Shown: positions 18,936 through 29,482, counted from the stretch's first letter. The stretch: 64,000 nt of DNA from Vibrio navarrensis (GCF_015767675.1 NZ_CP065217.1:992001-1056000); one strand, 5' to 3'. A program made the numbers and translations. The notes: a model not told the origin generated them from the sequence alone.

Positions 18936-19520
18936 TTAACTGATTTCGTCGAGCGATAACTCGAAACTGGGGGCAAAGGTCTGCAGGAAATAGACCATTT
19001 CCGGCGTGTCACGCTCGGCCAAAGTGATGTCTAGTCGTTTCTTAGCCAAGGCAAATTCGTGATTGCCAGCACTGAGCTCTTCTAAACATTTTAGGTAGGC
19101 GCAGATCGAGTCGGCTTGCTTTACGATGTTGGCTTCGTCTTGCGGTGCTTCTTCTGAGAGTAGGAAAGGACGAAAATCGTCCTGAAACTCTTCAGGCAGC
19201 ATCGACAGGAGCTTTTTTTCCGCCGCTGCTTCGATCTTTTTATACTCTTTGGCAATGTCAGGATTGTAGTACTTCACTGGCGTTGGCAAATCCCCAGTCA
19301 ATACTTCGCTGGTGTCATGGTACATCGCCATCAACGCGATCCGTTCTGGGTTGACATTGCCAGCGAATTTTTTGTTTTTAATCAGTGCCAAGGCGTGGGC
19401 GACAAACGCCACTTGCAGGCTGTGTTCCGAGACGTTTTCGGTGGAGACAGAGCGCATGAGCGGCCAGCGTTGGATTAGCTTCATTCTGGCGAGATGGGCA
19501 AAAAAATGGCTTTCTTTCAT
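18936..19520 (-). CDS. yfbR: 5'-deoxynucleotidase YfbR
   Basis: The frame extends upstream to 19541, but [20 protein letters not shown] at 19520 aligns with the E. coli YfbR start and has TGAGG just upstream, giving 194 aa. HD-domain residues appear in [18 protein letters not shown] and [18 protein letters not shown]. The enzyme dephosphorylates deoxyribonucleoside 5'-monophosphates in the cytoplasm. dgt lies downstream and alaA upstream, as in related genomes, with a terminator separating alaA. Confidence 0.94.
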   Translation of the reverse strand: MKESHFFAHLARMKLIQRWPLMRSVSTENVSEHSLQVAFVAHALALIKNKKFAGNVNPERIALMAMYHDTSEVLTGDLPTPVKYYNPDIAKEYKKIEAAAEKKLLSMLPEEFQDDFRPFLLSEEAPQDEANIVKQADSICAYLKCLEELSAGNHEFALAKKRLDITLAERDTPEMVYFLQTFAPSFELSLDEIS

Positions 19521-19540
19521 CACAGACCTCATCGACAGCA

Positions 19541-19573
19541 AAAAGGAAAAGGTGTTCCAGATGGAACACCTTT
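19541..19573 (-). terminator. Terminator of alaA
   Basis: AAAGGTGTTCCA (19548-19559) and TGGAACACCTTT (19562-19573) form a perfect 12-bp stem. On the minus strand it is followed by a T-rich run (TTTTCCTTTTT), so it terminates alaA before yfbR. Confidence 0.85.
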
Positions 19574-19600
19574 AAGCATATGAAAGTTTTACACTAATTA

Positions 19601-20815
19601 CTACTGTCGATAAGTGTGTAAGAAACGTTCGAAACGGCCGATCGCGGTTTCGAGATCTTCAATGTGTGGCAGAGTCACGATACGAAAGTGGTCAGGTTTT
19701 GGCCAGTTAAAGCCTGTTCCTTGCACTAACAGCACTTTTTCTTGTACTAGGAAGTCGAATACCATCTTCTGATCGTCGGTAATGTTGTACTTTTTCACGT
19801 CGATTTTCGGGAAGAGGTACATCGCGCCTTTTGGTTTAACGCACGACACACCGGGAATTTGATTGATCAGTTCCCACGCGCGATCACGCTGTTCCAGCAA
19901 ACGTCCGCCCGGCAAAATGAGCTCATTAATGCTCTGATACCCCCCGAGCGCAGTCTGGATGGCGTGCTGCATGGGTACGTTGGCACATAAGCGCATCGAC
20001 GCCAGCATGTCCAACCCATTGATGTAACCCTGAGCCAAGTGCTTTGGTCCGGTGAGGAACATCCAACCGCCACGGAAACCGCACACACGATAAGCTTTCG
20101 ACAGACCGTTAAACGTCATCACCAGCACATCGTCAGTCAGTGTCGCAACCGAGGTGTGCACGGCACCGTCGTACAGCACTTTGTCATAGATTTCATCGGC
20201 AAAAATCATCAGTTTGTGCTGGCGAGCAATTTCGATCATTTGCAGTAGAAAATCCCGACTGTAGACGGCGCCTGTCGGATTATTGGGGTTGATTAGCACG
20301 ATGCCGCGCGTCTTAGGCGTGATTTTCTTTTTCATGTCTTCGAGATCAGGATACCAATCCGACTCTTCGTCACATAAATAGTGCACCGCTTTGCCGCCAG
20401 AAAGCGATACAGCCGCCGTCCACAGTGGGTAGTCCGGTGCTGGCACTAACATTTCATCACCGTTGTTCAGCAGTGCTTGCATCGCCATCACAATCAGTTC
20501 AGACACACCGTTACCCACGTAGACATCTTCGACATCGAGCGAACGAATTCCCTTGCGTTGATAATGCTGTACAACTGCTTTGCGTGCGGAGTAGATACCT
20601 TTGGAATCGCAGTAGCCCTGAGAGGTTGGCAGATTACGAATCACATCGACCAGAATTTCATCAGGGGCGTCAAAGCCAAACGGGGCGGGGTTTCCGATAT
20701 TGAGTTTAAGGATTTTATGCCCTTCTTCTTCCATGCGTTTAGCATGTTTGAGTACCGGACCCCTGATGTCATAGCAGACATTATCAAGTTTTGACGACAT
20801 CCCGATATTTTGCAT
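19601..20815 (-). CDS. alaA: Glutamate-pyruvate (alanine) aminotransferase AlaA
   Basis: The 404-aa class I/II PLP-dependent aminotransferase is almost superimposable on E. coli AlaA (YfbQ). Shared stretches include LKLNIGNPAPFGFDAPDEIL, LINPNNPTGAVYS, and the PLP-lysine motif NGLSKAYRVCGFRGG. It interconverts pyruvate and alanine with glutamate as donor and is a main route of alanine synthesis in the cytoplasm. It is transcribed away from menF, with about 240 bp between them. Confidence 0.95.
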   Translation of the reverse strand: MQNIGMSSKLDNVCYDIRGPVLKHAKRMEEEGHKILKLNIGNPAPFGFDAPDEILVDVIRNLPTSQGYCDSKGIYSARKAVVQHYQRKGIRSLDVEDVYVGNGVSELIVMAMQALLNNGDEMLVPAPDYPLWTAAVSLSGGKAVHYLCDEESDWYPDLEDMKKKITPKTRGIVLINPNNPTGAVYSRDFLLQMIEIARQHKLMIFADEIYDKVLYDGAVHTSVATLTDDVLVMTFNGLSKAYRVCGFRGGWMFLTGPKHLAQGYINGLDMLASMRLCANVPMQHAIQTALGGYQSINELILPGGRLLEQRDRAWELINQIPGVSCVKPKGAMYLFPKIDVKKYNITDDQKMVFDFLVQEKVLLVQGTGFNWPKPDHFRIVTLPHIEDLETAIGRFERFLHTYRQ

Positions 20816-21003
20816 TGTATAATTCCTGAAAAATCGATAATTTCTTTATTAAAGCACACTAACTTGACATTCTTTAGGATAAAAATCTACAGCAAAGTGC
20901 AATTAACCCTAAAGTTTCTGTAATACGCACTTTGTGTGTTTGAAAGAGCGCGAACGAATGAGCGCCTGTTATCACAGGATCTGGTAAAAGATGTCCTACA
21001 ACC

Positions 21004-21032
21004 TTGATTTGATCAGGGTCTATCAATAGAGT
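21004..21032 (+). promoter_or_regulatory. Candidate sigma-70 promoter of the men operon
   Basis: TTGATT (21004-21009) and TAGAGT (21027-21032) are separated by 17 bases and lie 25 bp upstream of the menF ATG. Spacing is ideal but the -10 is only a fair match. Confidence 0.45.
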
Positions 21033-21057
21033 AGCGACAGTATTTCTTTATCCTCTA

Positions 21058-22380
21058 ATGTTCGAGGTAGATTTGTCGTATTTTCATCAAGCCATTGGCC
21101 AACTGATTGAACGAGTCAAAAATGCTGGAGAGGACGAGAGCCGTCTGATTGAGCCCATCGACACCGCGCTGAAATTCACCTTAATTGATTGGCTTGAAGC
21201 GCAGCCTATTTTCCCTAAATTCTATTGGCATTCTCGTGATGGCCGCGAACAGGTGGTGGCGCTTGGCCAACTGCATACGTTTACCGAGCCAGCACCTGCT
21301 TACGCAATTTTGGCCCCTGGGCAGCGGGTTTGGGGAGGGCGTTCATTTGATGGACTGAGTGAGAAAAATCGTCGCTGCATGTCCTCATTTTTCTTTTTGC
21401 CACAGATCGAACTACTTCAACAAGATGGCAAGCTTTCCCTTGCGGTCAATTTGGGCGCTGAGCGTTCCCGCTTACTGGCAAGTTTACGCAAGCTGGTGTG
21501 CGACATTTCGCTACTGGCGCCGCTGGCTGCGCACATTTGCCACATCGATCATTTGCCAAGTCAGGATCAGTGGCAGAGTTTGGTAGATAAGGTGCTGCAT
21601 GGCATTGAGCAAAATGCTTTTAAGAAAGTGGTGCTGGCGCGTAAAACCAGCGTGCAGCTTGATACGCCACTGTGCGCCTCGCAGCTGCTTAAAGCCAGTG
21701 CTCAGCACAATCACCACAGTTTTCATTTCATGTTAAGCCTAGATAGAAAACACAGTTTCATCGGCTCAACGCCAGAGCGGCTCTATCTCAGACACGATAG
21801 AGAACTGCATACCGAAGCGTTAGCTGGGACGATTGGCCGCGGCGTTAATGCCACGCACGATCTCGAACTAGCCAATTGGCTGGCGCAAGATGCTAAAAAC
21901 CTCAACGAAAACCAATATGTGGTGGATGATATAGTCGAGCGTTTGACACCACATGCCGAGACGGTGCAAGTGGAAGCGGATCCGCGTTTGGTTCGTTTGC
22001 GCAAAGTGCAGCATTTAAAGCGTGATATTCACGCGCGTCTCAAAGAGGGGGTCAATGGCGTACAGCTTCTCTCGGCGCTGCAACCGACGGCGGCGGTGGC
22101 TGGATTGCCTCGTCAGGCATCGATGCAGTTTATTCTCGACAATGAACCATTTTCTCGCGGCTGGTATGCCGGTTCGGTCGGCTATTTGAGCCACGATAAA
22201 GCGGAGTTCTGTGTCGCTATTCGTAGTGCATTGATTGTCGATGACGAGTTACAACTGTTTGCGGGCGCAGGTATTGTCCCCGGTTCGATTGCTGAGCACG
22301 AATGGGCCGAGTTGGACAAGAAAATGTCCACCTTATTGTCGCTCATCGCAGAGTACCCACCGCTGGGTGTTGCTTCATGA
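21058..22380 (+). CDS. menF: Isochorismate synthase MenF
   Basis: The 440-aa chorismate-binding enzyme converts chorismate to isochorismate, the entry step to menaquinone. The C-terminal half holds the family signatures (FIGSTPERLYLRH, ALAGTIGRG, DIHARLKEGVNG, LQPTAAVAGLP, GAGIVPGSIAEHEW). The N-terminal 150 residues are more variable, as usual. A menaquinone rather than enterobactin role is clear because menD, H, B, C and E follow. The stop overlaps the menD start (ATGA). Confidence 0.94.
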   Translation: MFEVDLSYFHQAIGQLIERVKNAGEDESRLIEPIDTALKFTLIDWLEAQPIFPKFYWHSRDGREQVVALGQLHTFTEPAPAYAILAPGQRVWGGRSFDGLSEKNRRCMSSFFFLPQIELLQQDGKLSLAVNLGAERSRLLASLRKLVCDISLLAPLAAHICHIDHLPSQDQWQSLVDKVLHGIEQNAFKKVVLARKTSVQLDTPLCASQLLKASAQHNHHSFHFMLSLDRKHSFIGSTPERLYLRHDRELHTEALAGTIGRGVNATHDLELANWLAQDAKNLNENQYVVDDIVERLTPHAETVQVEADPRLVRLRKVQHLKRDIHARLKEGVNGVQLLSALQPTAAVAGLPRQASMQFILDNEPFSRGWYAGSVGYLSHDKAEFCVAIRSALIVDDELQLFAGAGIVPGSIAEHEWAELDKKMSTLLSLIAEYPPLGVAS

Positions 22381-24080
22381 AACACGACCAAGCGTTATTA
22401 AATCGGGTTTGGTGCCAAGTTCTGCTGGAAGAACTGCGCCGTTTTGGTGTGCAACAGGTGTGCGTAGCTCCGGGCTCTCGCTCGACGCCGTTGACCTTAG
22501 AAGCCGACGCCAACCCGAATCTCCATTTGCACACCCATTTTGATGAACGTGGATTGGGCTATTTGGCTCTCGGCTTAGCCAAAGCCAGTGGTAAGCCAGT
22601 AGCGATCATTGTCACTTCGGGAACCGCCGTCGCCAATTTGCTGCCAGCGGTGGCAGAAGCGGGCCTAACCGGGGAGAAACTGGTGCTGCTTACGGCCGAT
22701 CGGCCTGTCGAGCTGGTGGATTGTGGCGCCAATCAAGCGATTCGCCAAGTAGGCATTTTCGCTCCCCATGTTTGCGCCGAGCTGGATTTGCCTAGCCCTA
22801 CCACCTCGATTGGTCTGCCTTGGCTGCTGACTTCGGTTGATCAAGTCATGCACCGTCAAGCGGCCGCCGGGCACGCGGTGCACATCAATTGTCCTTTCCC
22901 TGAACCACTGTATTCTGATGGCAACAAAGCGCTCTACGCCGAGTATCTCGCATCGATTGCCTCGTGGTTGCGCAGTGAACAAGTTTATAGCGCGCAATCA
23001 CTTCATCTGCACAACAACTTGCCCATTGGTGAGGCGTGGTGGCAGAAAAAAGGGCTGGTGGTGATTGGCAGTTTGCCTCTGGCCGATGCACAAGCGGCGT
23101 TGGTCTTCGCCAAGCGGCTTGGCTGGCCAGTGCTGTGTGATGTGCAAAGTGGCGTGAGCTCTGAATGGGCAGGGTATGACCTCTGGCTACAAAACCCCAA
23201 AGCCTCTGCGCAACTTGCGCAGGCGGAGTTGGTGGTTCAGTTTGGCAGTCGTCTGGTGTCAAAGCGCTGGAATCAGTGGCTACCAACGCAGATCTCGAGT
23301 CAATGCAACTATTGGTATGTCTTTCCTCAGTTGGAGCGAAACAACCCTGCACATCTCCCGCAGAGACACTTTGTCGCCAGCGCGCAGCAGTGGCAGTGCC
23401 AAGCACTGAGTGAATGGCAAGGAGACTCGCCGCATTCGGGCTGGGCAGACGAGCTGAAATGGTACTCACAGCGCAGCCAATGGGTCGCCGAAAAAATTGC
23501 CAACCAGCCAATCAGTGAGCTCTCTCTTGCCTGCCAACTTGGGCAATGGGCAACGAGTACAACGCTTTTTCTGGGCAACAGTTTATTTGTGCGCTTAGCG
23601 GATATGGTGGCTCGGTTAGATGGCCGGGCTGTGTTTACCAATCGCGGCGCGTCGGGTATTGATGGCCTGTTTGCCACCGCAGCGGGTGTGCAGCGCGCGC
23701 AGCAACAGCCGCTTTTGATGATTTTGGGTGACACTTCTGCGCTGTATGATCTCAACTCCTTAGCGCTGTTTGCCCACAATCCACTCCCCGCGGTGCTGGT
23801 GGTGGTGAATAATGATGGCGGAGCGATTTTTGATCTCTTGCCTGTTCCCGCGCAGCAAAGGCAAAGTTTGTATCAAATGCCGCACGGCTTTGGTTTTGAG
23901 TTCGCTGCCCGCCAGTTTGCTTTGGCCTATGCTCGGCCACAAAACATGGCGCAATGCGGGCAAATGATTAAGCAGCATTTGGCCTCTGGCCAAGGCACCT
24001 TGCTAGTGGAAGTGAAAACCGCGCCACTTGAAGCCAGCAACGATGTTAAGGCTCTTTGCCGTGCCGTTGCCGAGCTCTAG
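22377..24080 (+). CDS. menD: SEPHCHC synthase MenD
   Basis: A longer frame exists from 22302, but the ATG at 22377 overlaps the menF stop and begins MKHDQALLNRVWCQVLLEEL, typical of MenD. The 567-aa thiamine-diphosphate enzyme condenses isochorismate with 2-oxoglutarate. Visible landmarks are CVAPGSRSTPLT, the ThDP glutamate region HFDERGLGYLALGLA, VTSGTAVANLLPAVAEA, and the cofactor-binding GDTSALYDLNSL ... VVVNNDGGAIFDLLP. Second gene of the men operon. Confidence 0.95.
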   Translation: MKHDQALLNRVWCQVLLEELRRFGVQQVCVAPGSRSTPLTLEADANPNLHLHTHFDERGLGYLALGLAKASGKPVAIIVTSGTAVANLLPAVAEAGLTGEKLVLLTADRPVELVDCGANQAIRQVGIFAPHVCAELDLPSPTTSIGLPWLLTSVDQVMHRQAAAGHAVHINCPFPEPLYSDGNKALYAEYLASIASWLRSEQVYSAQSLHLHNNLPIGEAWWQKKGLVVIGSLPLADAQAALVFAKRLGWPVLCDVQSGVSSEWAGYDLWLQNPKASAQLAQAELVVQFGSRLVSKRWNQWLPTQISSQCNYWYVFPQLERNNPAHLPQRHFVASAQQWQCQALSEWQGDSPHSGWADELKWYSQRSQWVAEKIANQPISELSLACQLGQWATSTTLFLGNSLFVRLADMVARLDGRAVFTNRGASGIDGLFATAAGVQRAQQQPLLMILGDTSALYDLNSLALFAHNPLPAVLVVVNNDGGAIFDLLPVPAQQRQSLYQMPHGFGFEFAARQFALAYARPQNMAQCGQMIKQHLASGQGTLLVEVKTAPLEASNDVKALCRAVAEL

Positions 24081-24834
24081 TGTGACCGCGCCCACCTTGG
24101 TCTATTTACATGGCTTGCTTGGCAGCAGCGCCGATTGGGCGGCGCTGCAAGGTTGCCTCACTGAGTTTGAGCACGTCGCTATCGACTTGCCCGGCCATGG
24201 CGTTCACCAAGCCGTGCGTTGCCAAGATGCCCTCGCATGCGGCGAGTTTGTCGCGCAGCAAATGCAATCAATGATTAAGCCCGGCACGCCCCTGATTTTG
24301 CTCGGATATTCGCTTGGTGCGCGCATTGTGATGCAAAGTCTGGTGAGTCGACTGTTTGCCCAACTGAATCTGCAAGGGGTCATTTTGGAAGGTGGCCATT
24401 TTGGCCTTGCTTGCGTCTCAGAGCGAGAAGAGCGGCTACGAGCGGATACGCGCTGGGCAAATCGCTTTCGCCGCGAACCCATTGAGCAGGTATTGTCCGA
24501 TTGGTATCAACAGCCGGTATTTTCCTCACTAAACCATGAGCAAAGACAAACTCTGATAACAAAACGTAGTGCTAATCTTGGCGCTGCCGTTGCAGATATG
24601 CTGTTATCGACTTCTCTTGGCAAGCAAGCGAACTTGCTAGCCGATATCCAGGCTCTTTCGCTGCCAGTGCATTATGTATGCGGTGCAAAAGACACGAAAT
24701 TTAGCACATTGGCGTTGCAAAGCGGTTTGCCTTGTACGCCAATCAGTCAGGCGGGCCACAACGTTCATCAGGAACAGCCTATGGCGTTCGCGAAAACGGT
24801 CCGCGCATTTATTCAATCGGTTTATCAACGATAA
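24043..24834 (+). CDS. menH: SHCHC synthase MenH
   Basis: The 263-aa alpha/beta hydrolase-fold enzyme eliminates pyruvate from SEPHCHC. The oxyanion region [12 protein letters not shown], nucleophile elbow [12 protein letters not shown] and late histidine [11 protein letters not shown] are visible. The frame also has a TTG at 24028. I prefer the ATG at 24043, which overlaps menD by 38 bp and implies translational coupling. The family was formerly annotated as a thioesterase, and the men context settles the role. Confidence 0.9.
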   Translation: MLRLFAVPLPSSSVTAPTLVYLHGLLGSSADWAALQGCLTEFEHVAIDLPGHGVHQAVRCQDALACGEFVAQQMQSMIKPGTPLILLGYSLGARIVMQSLVSRLFAQLNLQGVILEGGHFGLACVSEREERLRADTRWANRFRREPIEQVLSDWYQQPVFSSLNHEQRQTLITKRSANLGAAVADMLLSTSLGKQANLLADIQALSLPVHYVCGAKDTKFSTLALQSGLPCTPISQAGHNVHQEQPMAFAKTVRAFIQSVYQR

Positions 24835-24860
24835 CCACAACGAAAACAATGGGAATCACC

Positions 24861-25727
24861 ATGGCTAAAACCGTAGGCATCACCGAAGCAGAACTCTACG
24901 CCCCAGTCAGTTGGAACGACTGCAGCGCAGGCTATGAAGATATTCACTATCACAAGTCGGAAGATGGCATTGCTAAAATCACCATCGCGCGTCCTCAAGT
25001 GCGTAATGCATTTCGCCCGCAAACCGTTAAAGAGATGATCCAAGCGCTTGCAGATGCTCGCTATGACTCTAACGTCGGTGTGATTATTTTGACCGGTCTA
25101 GGTGAAGACGCGTTCTGTTCTGGCGGTGACCAAAAGATTCGCGGCGATTACGGCGGCTATAAAGATGACTCCGGAGTTCACCACCTAAATGTGCTTGATT
25201 TCCAACGTGATATTCGCACTTGTCCGAAACCCGTTATTGCGTCTGTCGCAGGTTGGGCGGTCGGTGGTGGTCACGTGCTTCATATGATGTGTGACTTAAC
25301 CATTGCCGCTGACAACGCGCAATTTGGTCAAACTGGCCCTAAAGTTGGCTCATTTGACGGAGGGTGGGGCGCTTCCTACATGGCGCGCATCGTCGGTCAG
25401 AAAAAAGCGCGTGAGATTTGGTTCTTGTGCCGCTTCTATAACGCGCAAGAAGCGTTGGACATGGGCCTAGTGAATACCGTTGTCCCTGTTGAAGAATTGG
25501 AAAAAGAGACGGTGCGCTGGTGCCGCGAAGTGCTGCAACATAGCCCAATGGCTCTGCGCTGTCTGAAAGCGGCCCTCAACGCCGATTGCGATGGCCAAGC
25601 GGGGCTTCAAGAGTTAGCGGGTAACGCCACCATGATGTTCTACATGACCGATGAAGGTCAGGAAGGACGTAACGCTTTTAACGAGAAGCGTCGACCTGAT
25701 TTCAATAAGTTCCCGCGCAATCCTTAA
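24861..25727 (+). CDS. menB: 1,4-dihydroxy-2-naphthoyl-CoA synthase MenB
   Basis: The frame is open from 24732, inside menH, but alignment with E. coli MenB (285 aa) supports the ATG at 24861 with GGGA upstream, giving 288 aa. An ATG at 24849 is an alternative. Crotonase-fold signatures are strong: [74 protein letters not shown]. It closes the naphthoate ring from o-succinylbenzoyl-CoA. Confidence 0.96.
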   Translation: MAKTVGITEAELYAPVSWNDCSAGYEDIHYHKSEDGIAKITIARPQVRNAFRPQTVKEMIQALADARYDSNVGVIILTGLGEDAFCSGGDQKIRGDYGGYKDDSGVHHLNVLDFQRDIRTCPKPVIASVAGWAVGGGHVLHMMCDLTIAADNAQFGQTGPKVGSFDGGWGASYMARIVGQKKAREIWFLCRFYNAQEALDMGLVNTVVPVEELEKETVRWCREVLQHSPMALRCLKAALNADCDGQAGLQELAGNATMMFYMTDEGQEGRNAFNEKRRPDFNKFPRNP

Positions 25728-25838
25728 TCGCCTCGCTTTATCGGCTGCAGCGCAGTGACTGGTTGCGTTGTGGCCGCACTTTTCTGCTCTTTGTGGTGCA
25801 ACAAAGAGCAACGGGCGTTAAGAGATCAAGGAATAATC

Positions 25839-26825
25839 ATGAAATCAGCCAAACTTTTTCGTTATACGCTGCCGATGGACAGCGGTGTGATTTTAAGAGA
25901 TGAAAAGCTGACAGAGCGAGTCGGCTATGTTGTTGAGCTAAACCAGAATGGGCAACGAAGCTACGGTGAAATCGCCCCTTTACCCGGTTTTAGTCTCGAG
26001 TCGGTAGAAGAGGCGGGCATTCAGGCGCAAGCCCAGCTTGAACTTTGGCTAGCCGGGCAAGCGTTAGAGTTTGATGCTTTGTATCCTTCGGTCGCGTTTG
26101 GTCTGTCGATGGCGCTGTTGGAGCTTTCGGGAGCGCTACCTGTCGAGGGGAATTACCTTGCTGCGCCCTTATGTACTGGCGATCCTGACGAACTGCTGCC
26201 TATTTTGAGTGCCATGCCAGGAGACAAGGTAGCAAAAGTCAAAGTCGGTTTGTATGAGCCGATCCGTGACGGCATGCTGGTCAATCTGTTTTTGGAAAGC
26301 ATCCCAGATCTCACGCTGCGTCTGGACGCCAACCGTGCTTGGACGCCAGAAAAAGCCAACAAATTTGCCCAATATGTTACCCCCTCTCTACGTCAGCGCA
26401 TCGTTTTCATTGAAGAACCGTGTCAAAAGCCGGGCGACAGTTTGTCGTTTGCCATTAACACCGGTATCGCCATTGCGTGGGATGAGACTTTGCAAGAAGC
26501 GGTGAAGCGAGACGATTTTCGTCTGGAAGATTTAACGGGCGTGAAAGCGATCGTCATCAAACCGACCTTGATTGGCTCTGTGCAACGCTGTATCGGGTTG
26601 ATCGAGCGTGCTCAGGCGCTTGGTATCAAAGCGGTTATCAGTTCAAGCCTTGAATCGAGCTTAGGTTTGAGCCAGTTGGCTCGGTTGTCCCACTGGAAAC
26701 TGCCGAATGTCACCCCGGGATTAGATACCATTGGCCTGTTTAAAGCACAGTTGCAAATGGCGTGGCCGAGTTGTGAACTGCCAGTGACTCCTTTGTCTGA
26801 GCAGAACTTGGTTTGGCAGTCATGA
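25839..26825 (+). CDS. menC: o-Succinylbenzoate synthase MenC
   Basis: The 328-aa enolase-superfamily enzyme dehydrates SHCHC to o-succinylbenzoate. Expected catalytic and metal ligands appear as AKVKVGLYEP (acid/base lysine), LRLDANRAW (Asp), VFIEEPCQ (Glu), IAWDETLQ (Asp) and IVIKPTLIG (second lysine). The ATG at 25839 follows AAGGAA. An upstream in-frame extension to 25755 lacks family similarity. The stop overlaps the menE start. Confidence 0.94.
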   Translation: MKSAKLFRYTLPMDSGVILRDEKLTERVGYVVELNQNGQRSYGEIAPLPGFSLESVEEAGIQAQAQLELWLAGQALEFDALYPSVAFGLSMALLELSGALPVEGNYLAAPLCTGDPDELLPILSAMPGDKVAKVKVGLYEPIRDGMLVNLFLESIPDLTLRLDANRAWTPEKANKFAQYVTPSLRQRIVFIEEPCQKPGDSLSFAINTGIAIAWDETLQEAVKRDDFRLEDLTGVKAIVIKPTLIGSVQRCIGLIERAQALGIKAVISSSLESSLGLSQLARLSHWKLPNVTPGLDTIGLFKAQLQMAWPSCELPVTPLSEQNLVWQS

Positions 26826-28261
26826 ACAACATCACAGTGCCTGCGGCACTGCCGATGTGGCGCCATTGGGCGCAAACAACCCCTTTTTCGCAGGCGCTGA
26901 AGCTGCCTGCTTGCTCACTCACTTGGCAGCAATTAGCCCAAGTGGTGGATAGCTACGCTGGATTCTTAGCAGAACAAGGCGTTACAAGCGACGAGGTGGT
27001 GACGCTGATTGGCAAAAATCGTCCGGAAAGTGTCTTGCTCTGTTTAGCCGCGCAGCAGTTAGGCGCTTTGGTGGCGTTTGTTATGCCTGCTCCAGCGAAG
27101 GTGCTGACAGCAAAACTCAACGCTCTTTATCGCCCTGAGCAGCGCCGTTTTATCTATTGCACGGCTTTTGGCGATTGCCCAGAGGTCGACGTTCAGCAAG
27201 ATTGGGCTCAACTGCCACGTTTTCATCCGCAACTGCTGCACATGGCTGCATCTGACACGGAGCCGATGGCGTATCATTCCTCTCGCTTGGCAAGCGTGCT
27301 TTTTACCTCGGGCTCGACTGGCGCGGCCAAAGCGCTGGCGCACACTCATGCACAGCACTTTGCTTCTGCGCAGGGTTTACTGCAAGAGTTCCCCTTCACC
27401 TCGCAAGATTGCTGGCTGCTCTCTCTGCCGCTCTACCACGTTGCTGGCGTCGCCATTGTTTATCGTTGGTTGCTGGCTGGCGCGACGCTGAAAATAGGCC
27501 AGGGTGCACTTGCCGACGACATATTGTCGGTCACGCACGCTTCTCTGGTGGCAACGCAGCTTAAGCGCTTGCTGGATGCTGATGCCAGTCTATCGCTCAC
27601 GCATGTCCTTCTGGGGGGCAGCCATGTTGAGCATTCGCTTGCAACCCGAGCGCAACAGCAAGGGATTGAAACTTGGCTCGGCTATGGCATGACTGAAGCG
27701 GCTTCAACCGTTACGGCCAAGGCAATCGATGGTATGAGCAATGCTGGGCATGTGCTGAAAAATCGCCAAGTGAAATTGGTTGATGGGCGGATTTATATTG
27801 CCGGACAAACCTTGGCGCAAGGCTACTACTATCAAGGTGGATTAACGCCTCTTACCGATGAGCAAGGCTGGTTTGACAGCAAAGATCTTGGTGAATGGCA
27901 GGATGAGGAGCTGCGGATCGTCGGCCGAGCGGACAACTTGTTTATCTCCGGCGGAGAAAACATCCATTGCGAAGAGATTGAAAGTGCGCTGTGTCAGCAC
28001 GCTGAGATCGCCGCTGCGATCGCGGTACCGATTGCCGACGCCGAGTTTGGCCATCGCCCTGTCGCGGTGTTACAAACCACGGCACTCTTCGCCAAGCCAA
28101 CCTACGATGCGCACTTAATGGGTAAGCTCGAAAAATTCAAGTGGCCAGTCGCTTATTATCTATGGCCCGTCTCACTACAAAGTGGCGCGATTAAACCAGC
28201 GCGCCATGAGATCAAACAGTGGTTGGAGCAAAGACTCGCAGAGGGTCGTTTGGCGAATTAG
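26822..28261 (+). CDS. menE: o-Succinylbenzoate-CoA ligase MenE
   Basis: The 479-aa AMP-forming acyl-CoA ligase has the P-loop-like FTSGSTGAAKALAHTH, GYGMTEAASTV and the hinge GRADNLFISGGENIHCEEIE. It activates o-succinylbenzoate with CoA for MenB. The ATG at 26822 overlaps the menC stop (ATGA) and MNNITVP begins the protein. It is the last men gene here. menA and menG are not in this window, which is usual. Confidence 0.94.
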   Translation: MNNITVPAALPMWRHWAQTTPFSQALKLPACSLTWQQLAQVVDSYAGFLAEQGVTSDEVVTLIGKNRPESVLLCLAAQQLGALVAFVMPAPAKVLTAKLNALYRPEQRRFIYCTAFGDCPEVDVQQDWAQLPRFHPQLLHMAASDTEPMAYHSSRLASVLFTSGSTGAAKALAHTHAQHFASAQGLLQEFPFTSQDCWLLSLPLYHVAGVAIVYRWLLAGATLKIGQGALADDILSVTHASLVATQLKRLLDADASLSLTHVLLGGSHVEHSLATRAQQQGIETWLGYGMTEAASTVTAKAIDGMSNAGHVLKNRQVKLVDGRIYIAGQTLAQGYYYQGGLTPLTDEQGWFDSKDLGEWQDEELRIVGRADNLFISGGENIHCEEIESALCQHAEIAAAIAVPIADAEFGHRPVAVLQTTALFAKPTYDAHLMGKLEKFKWPVAYYLWPVSLQSGAIKPARHEIKQWLEQRLAEGRLAN

Positions 28262-28358
28262 TCAATTTAGGAATGATTTAGTCGCAAAGGGAATTTCGCT
28301 TAGTTATAACTGTGAATCATAATCATCTGGGATTTGAAGATGATAAAGGTATAAGGTT

Positions 28359-28538
28359 ATGGCTAAGCGAATTCTATTCGGCGTCGTACTGTTGCAAATC
28401 GGCGTCGCGCTCAGTAACGAAGGGCTCTATCGCTCCCTAGCGGAATTAACGGCCTTCCTCATTTTGTCGGCGCTGTTTGTGCTGCATCGCCAGCAAACGC
28501 TTGGCAATAATGGCATCACTCAATCGACGGAGAGCTAA
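28359..28538 (+). CDS. 59-aa predicted membrane protein, unknown function
   Basis: A short open frame starts at ATG 28359, preceded by AAAGG 8 bases upstream and AAGG closer in. It encodes [19 protein letters not shown]..., with two hydrophobic segments (about 4-19 and 29-42) and a polar tail. It follows menE by 97 bp and its stop overlaps the end of the convergent YeiH-type gene by four bases, a typical gene junction. I do not recognise a family. It could be non-coding, but ribosome site, composition and placement favour a real small protein. Confidence 0.55.
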   Translation: MAKRILFGVVLLQIGVALSNEGLYRSLAELTAFLILSALFVLHRQQTLGNNGITQSTES

Positions 28539-29482
28539 CGGAGCAGCAGCCAACCGAGTGATGTGCTCGATATCACCAGCCACAAACCAACGCCAAACAG
28601 CAGCGGTTTTGCGCCCGCTCTTTTGAGTTTTTCCACTGAAATACTGCACCCAATCAAAAATAGACACACAACCAATGCCTGTTTCGCTACGGCAAAGATA
28701 CCTTGATAGATCCAGTCAAATTGCGGCAGGGTATCGCTGATGCCAATTGCCGCGCAGTACCACAAAATAAAATAGGGGATAACGACGCGTTTTGCTTGGT
28801 TGTCGCCTTTGCGCTGAAATAACCAAGCGCTGAGAAGCGCAATCGGTACTATCCAGAGCGCTCTCGCCAATTTTAACGTTGTTGCCGTGGTGAGTGCTTG
28901 CTCTCCATAAGCCGAAGCGGCACCAACGACGGAAGAGGTGTCGTGAATGGCAATCGCCGCCCAAGTGCCAAATGTCTGTTGATCTAAATCGAGCGCGTGA
29001 CCAATCACCGGAAACAGGAACAGCGCCAGAGAGTTGAGCACGAATACGGTCGCTAGGGCGAGAGCGATCTGATCGTCTTTCGCTTTAATCGCAGGCGCCA
29101 CGGCGGCAATAGCGCTGCCACCGCAAATCGCCGTACCTGTCGAGATCAGATAAGCGGTAGTGCTTTCTAGTCTGATCATCTTGGCTATTAACCAACCTAA
29201 GCTCAGCGTGCCAAAAATGGTGGCAACAATTAACCCGATACCATCGGCAGTGACGGCTAATGCTTGCTCGAAATGAATGCCAAAACCGAGGCCAATAATC
29301 GAGTAAGCGAGGAGCTTTTTGGTGTAAGTCGAGATGGGGAGATGCGAGGGTACGTAGCCACAGCTTGCGAGGAGAAAGCCGATCACCAGTGCCATCGGCG
29401 AGGAGACAAATGGCGTAAGGCAGCAAAACAGTGCAAGGCCAAAAACAAGCAAGTTTTTTTTCAAGAGAATCAGCGTAATCAA
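28535..29482 (-). CDS. YeiH/YeeE-type putative sulfate exporter family membrane protein
   Basis: The 315-aa protein has about ten hydrophobic segments and matches the conserved UPF0324 (YeiH) family, with landmarks [35 protein letters not shown] and [13 protein letters not shown]. The family is annotated as putative sulfate exporter, but the substrate is poorly established. No LysR regulator, often adjacent in other genomes, is present here. It stands alone between the 59-aa gene and the acyltransferase fusion. Confidence 0.82.
   Translation of the reverse strand: MITLILLKKNLLVFGLALFCCLTPFVSSPMALVIGFLLASCGYVPSHLPISTYTKKLLAYSIIGLGFGIHFEQALAVTADGIGLIVATIFGTLSLGWLIAKMIRLESTTAYLISTGTAICGGSAIAAVAPAIKAKDDQIALALATVFVLNSLALFLFPVIGHALDLDQQTFGTWAAIAIHDTSSVVGAASAYGEQALTTATTLKLARALWIVPIALLSAWLFQRKGDNQAKRVVIPYFILWYCAAIGISDTLPQFDWIYQGIFAVAKQALVVCLFLIGCSISVEKLKRAGAKPLLFGVGLWLVISSTSLGWLLLR

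Noticed and set aside
28300..28350. Fur-box-like A/T-rich sequence before the 59-aa gene
   Set aside because: The TCATAATCATC stretch matches only part of the 19-bp consensus and lacks the inverted symmetry.
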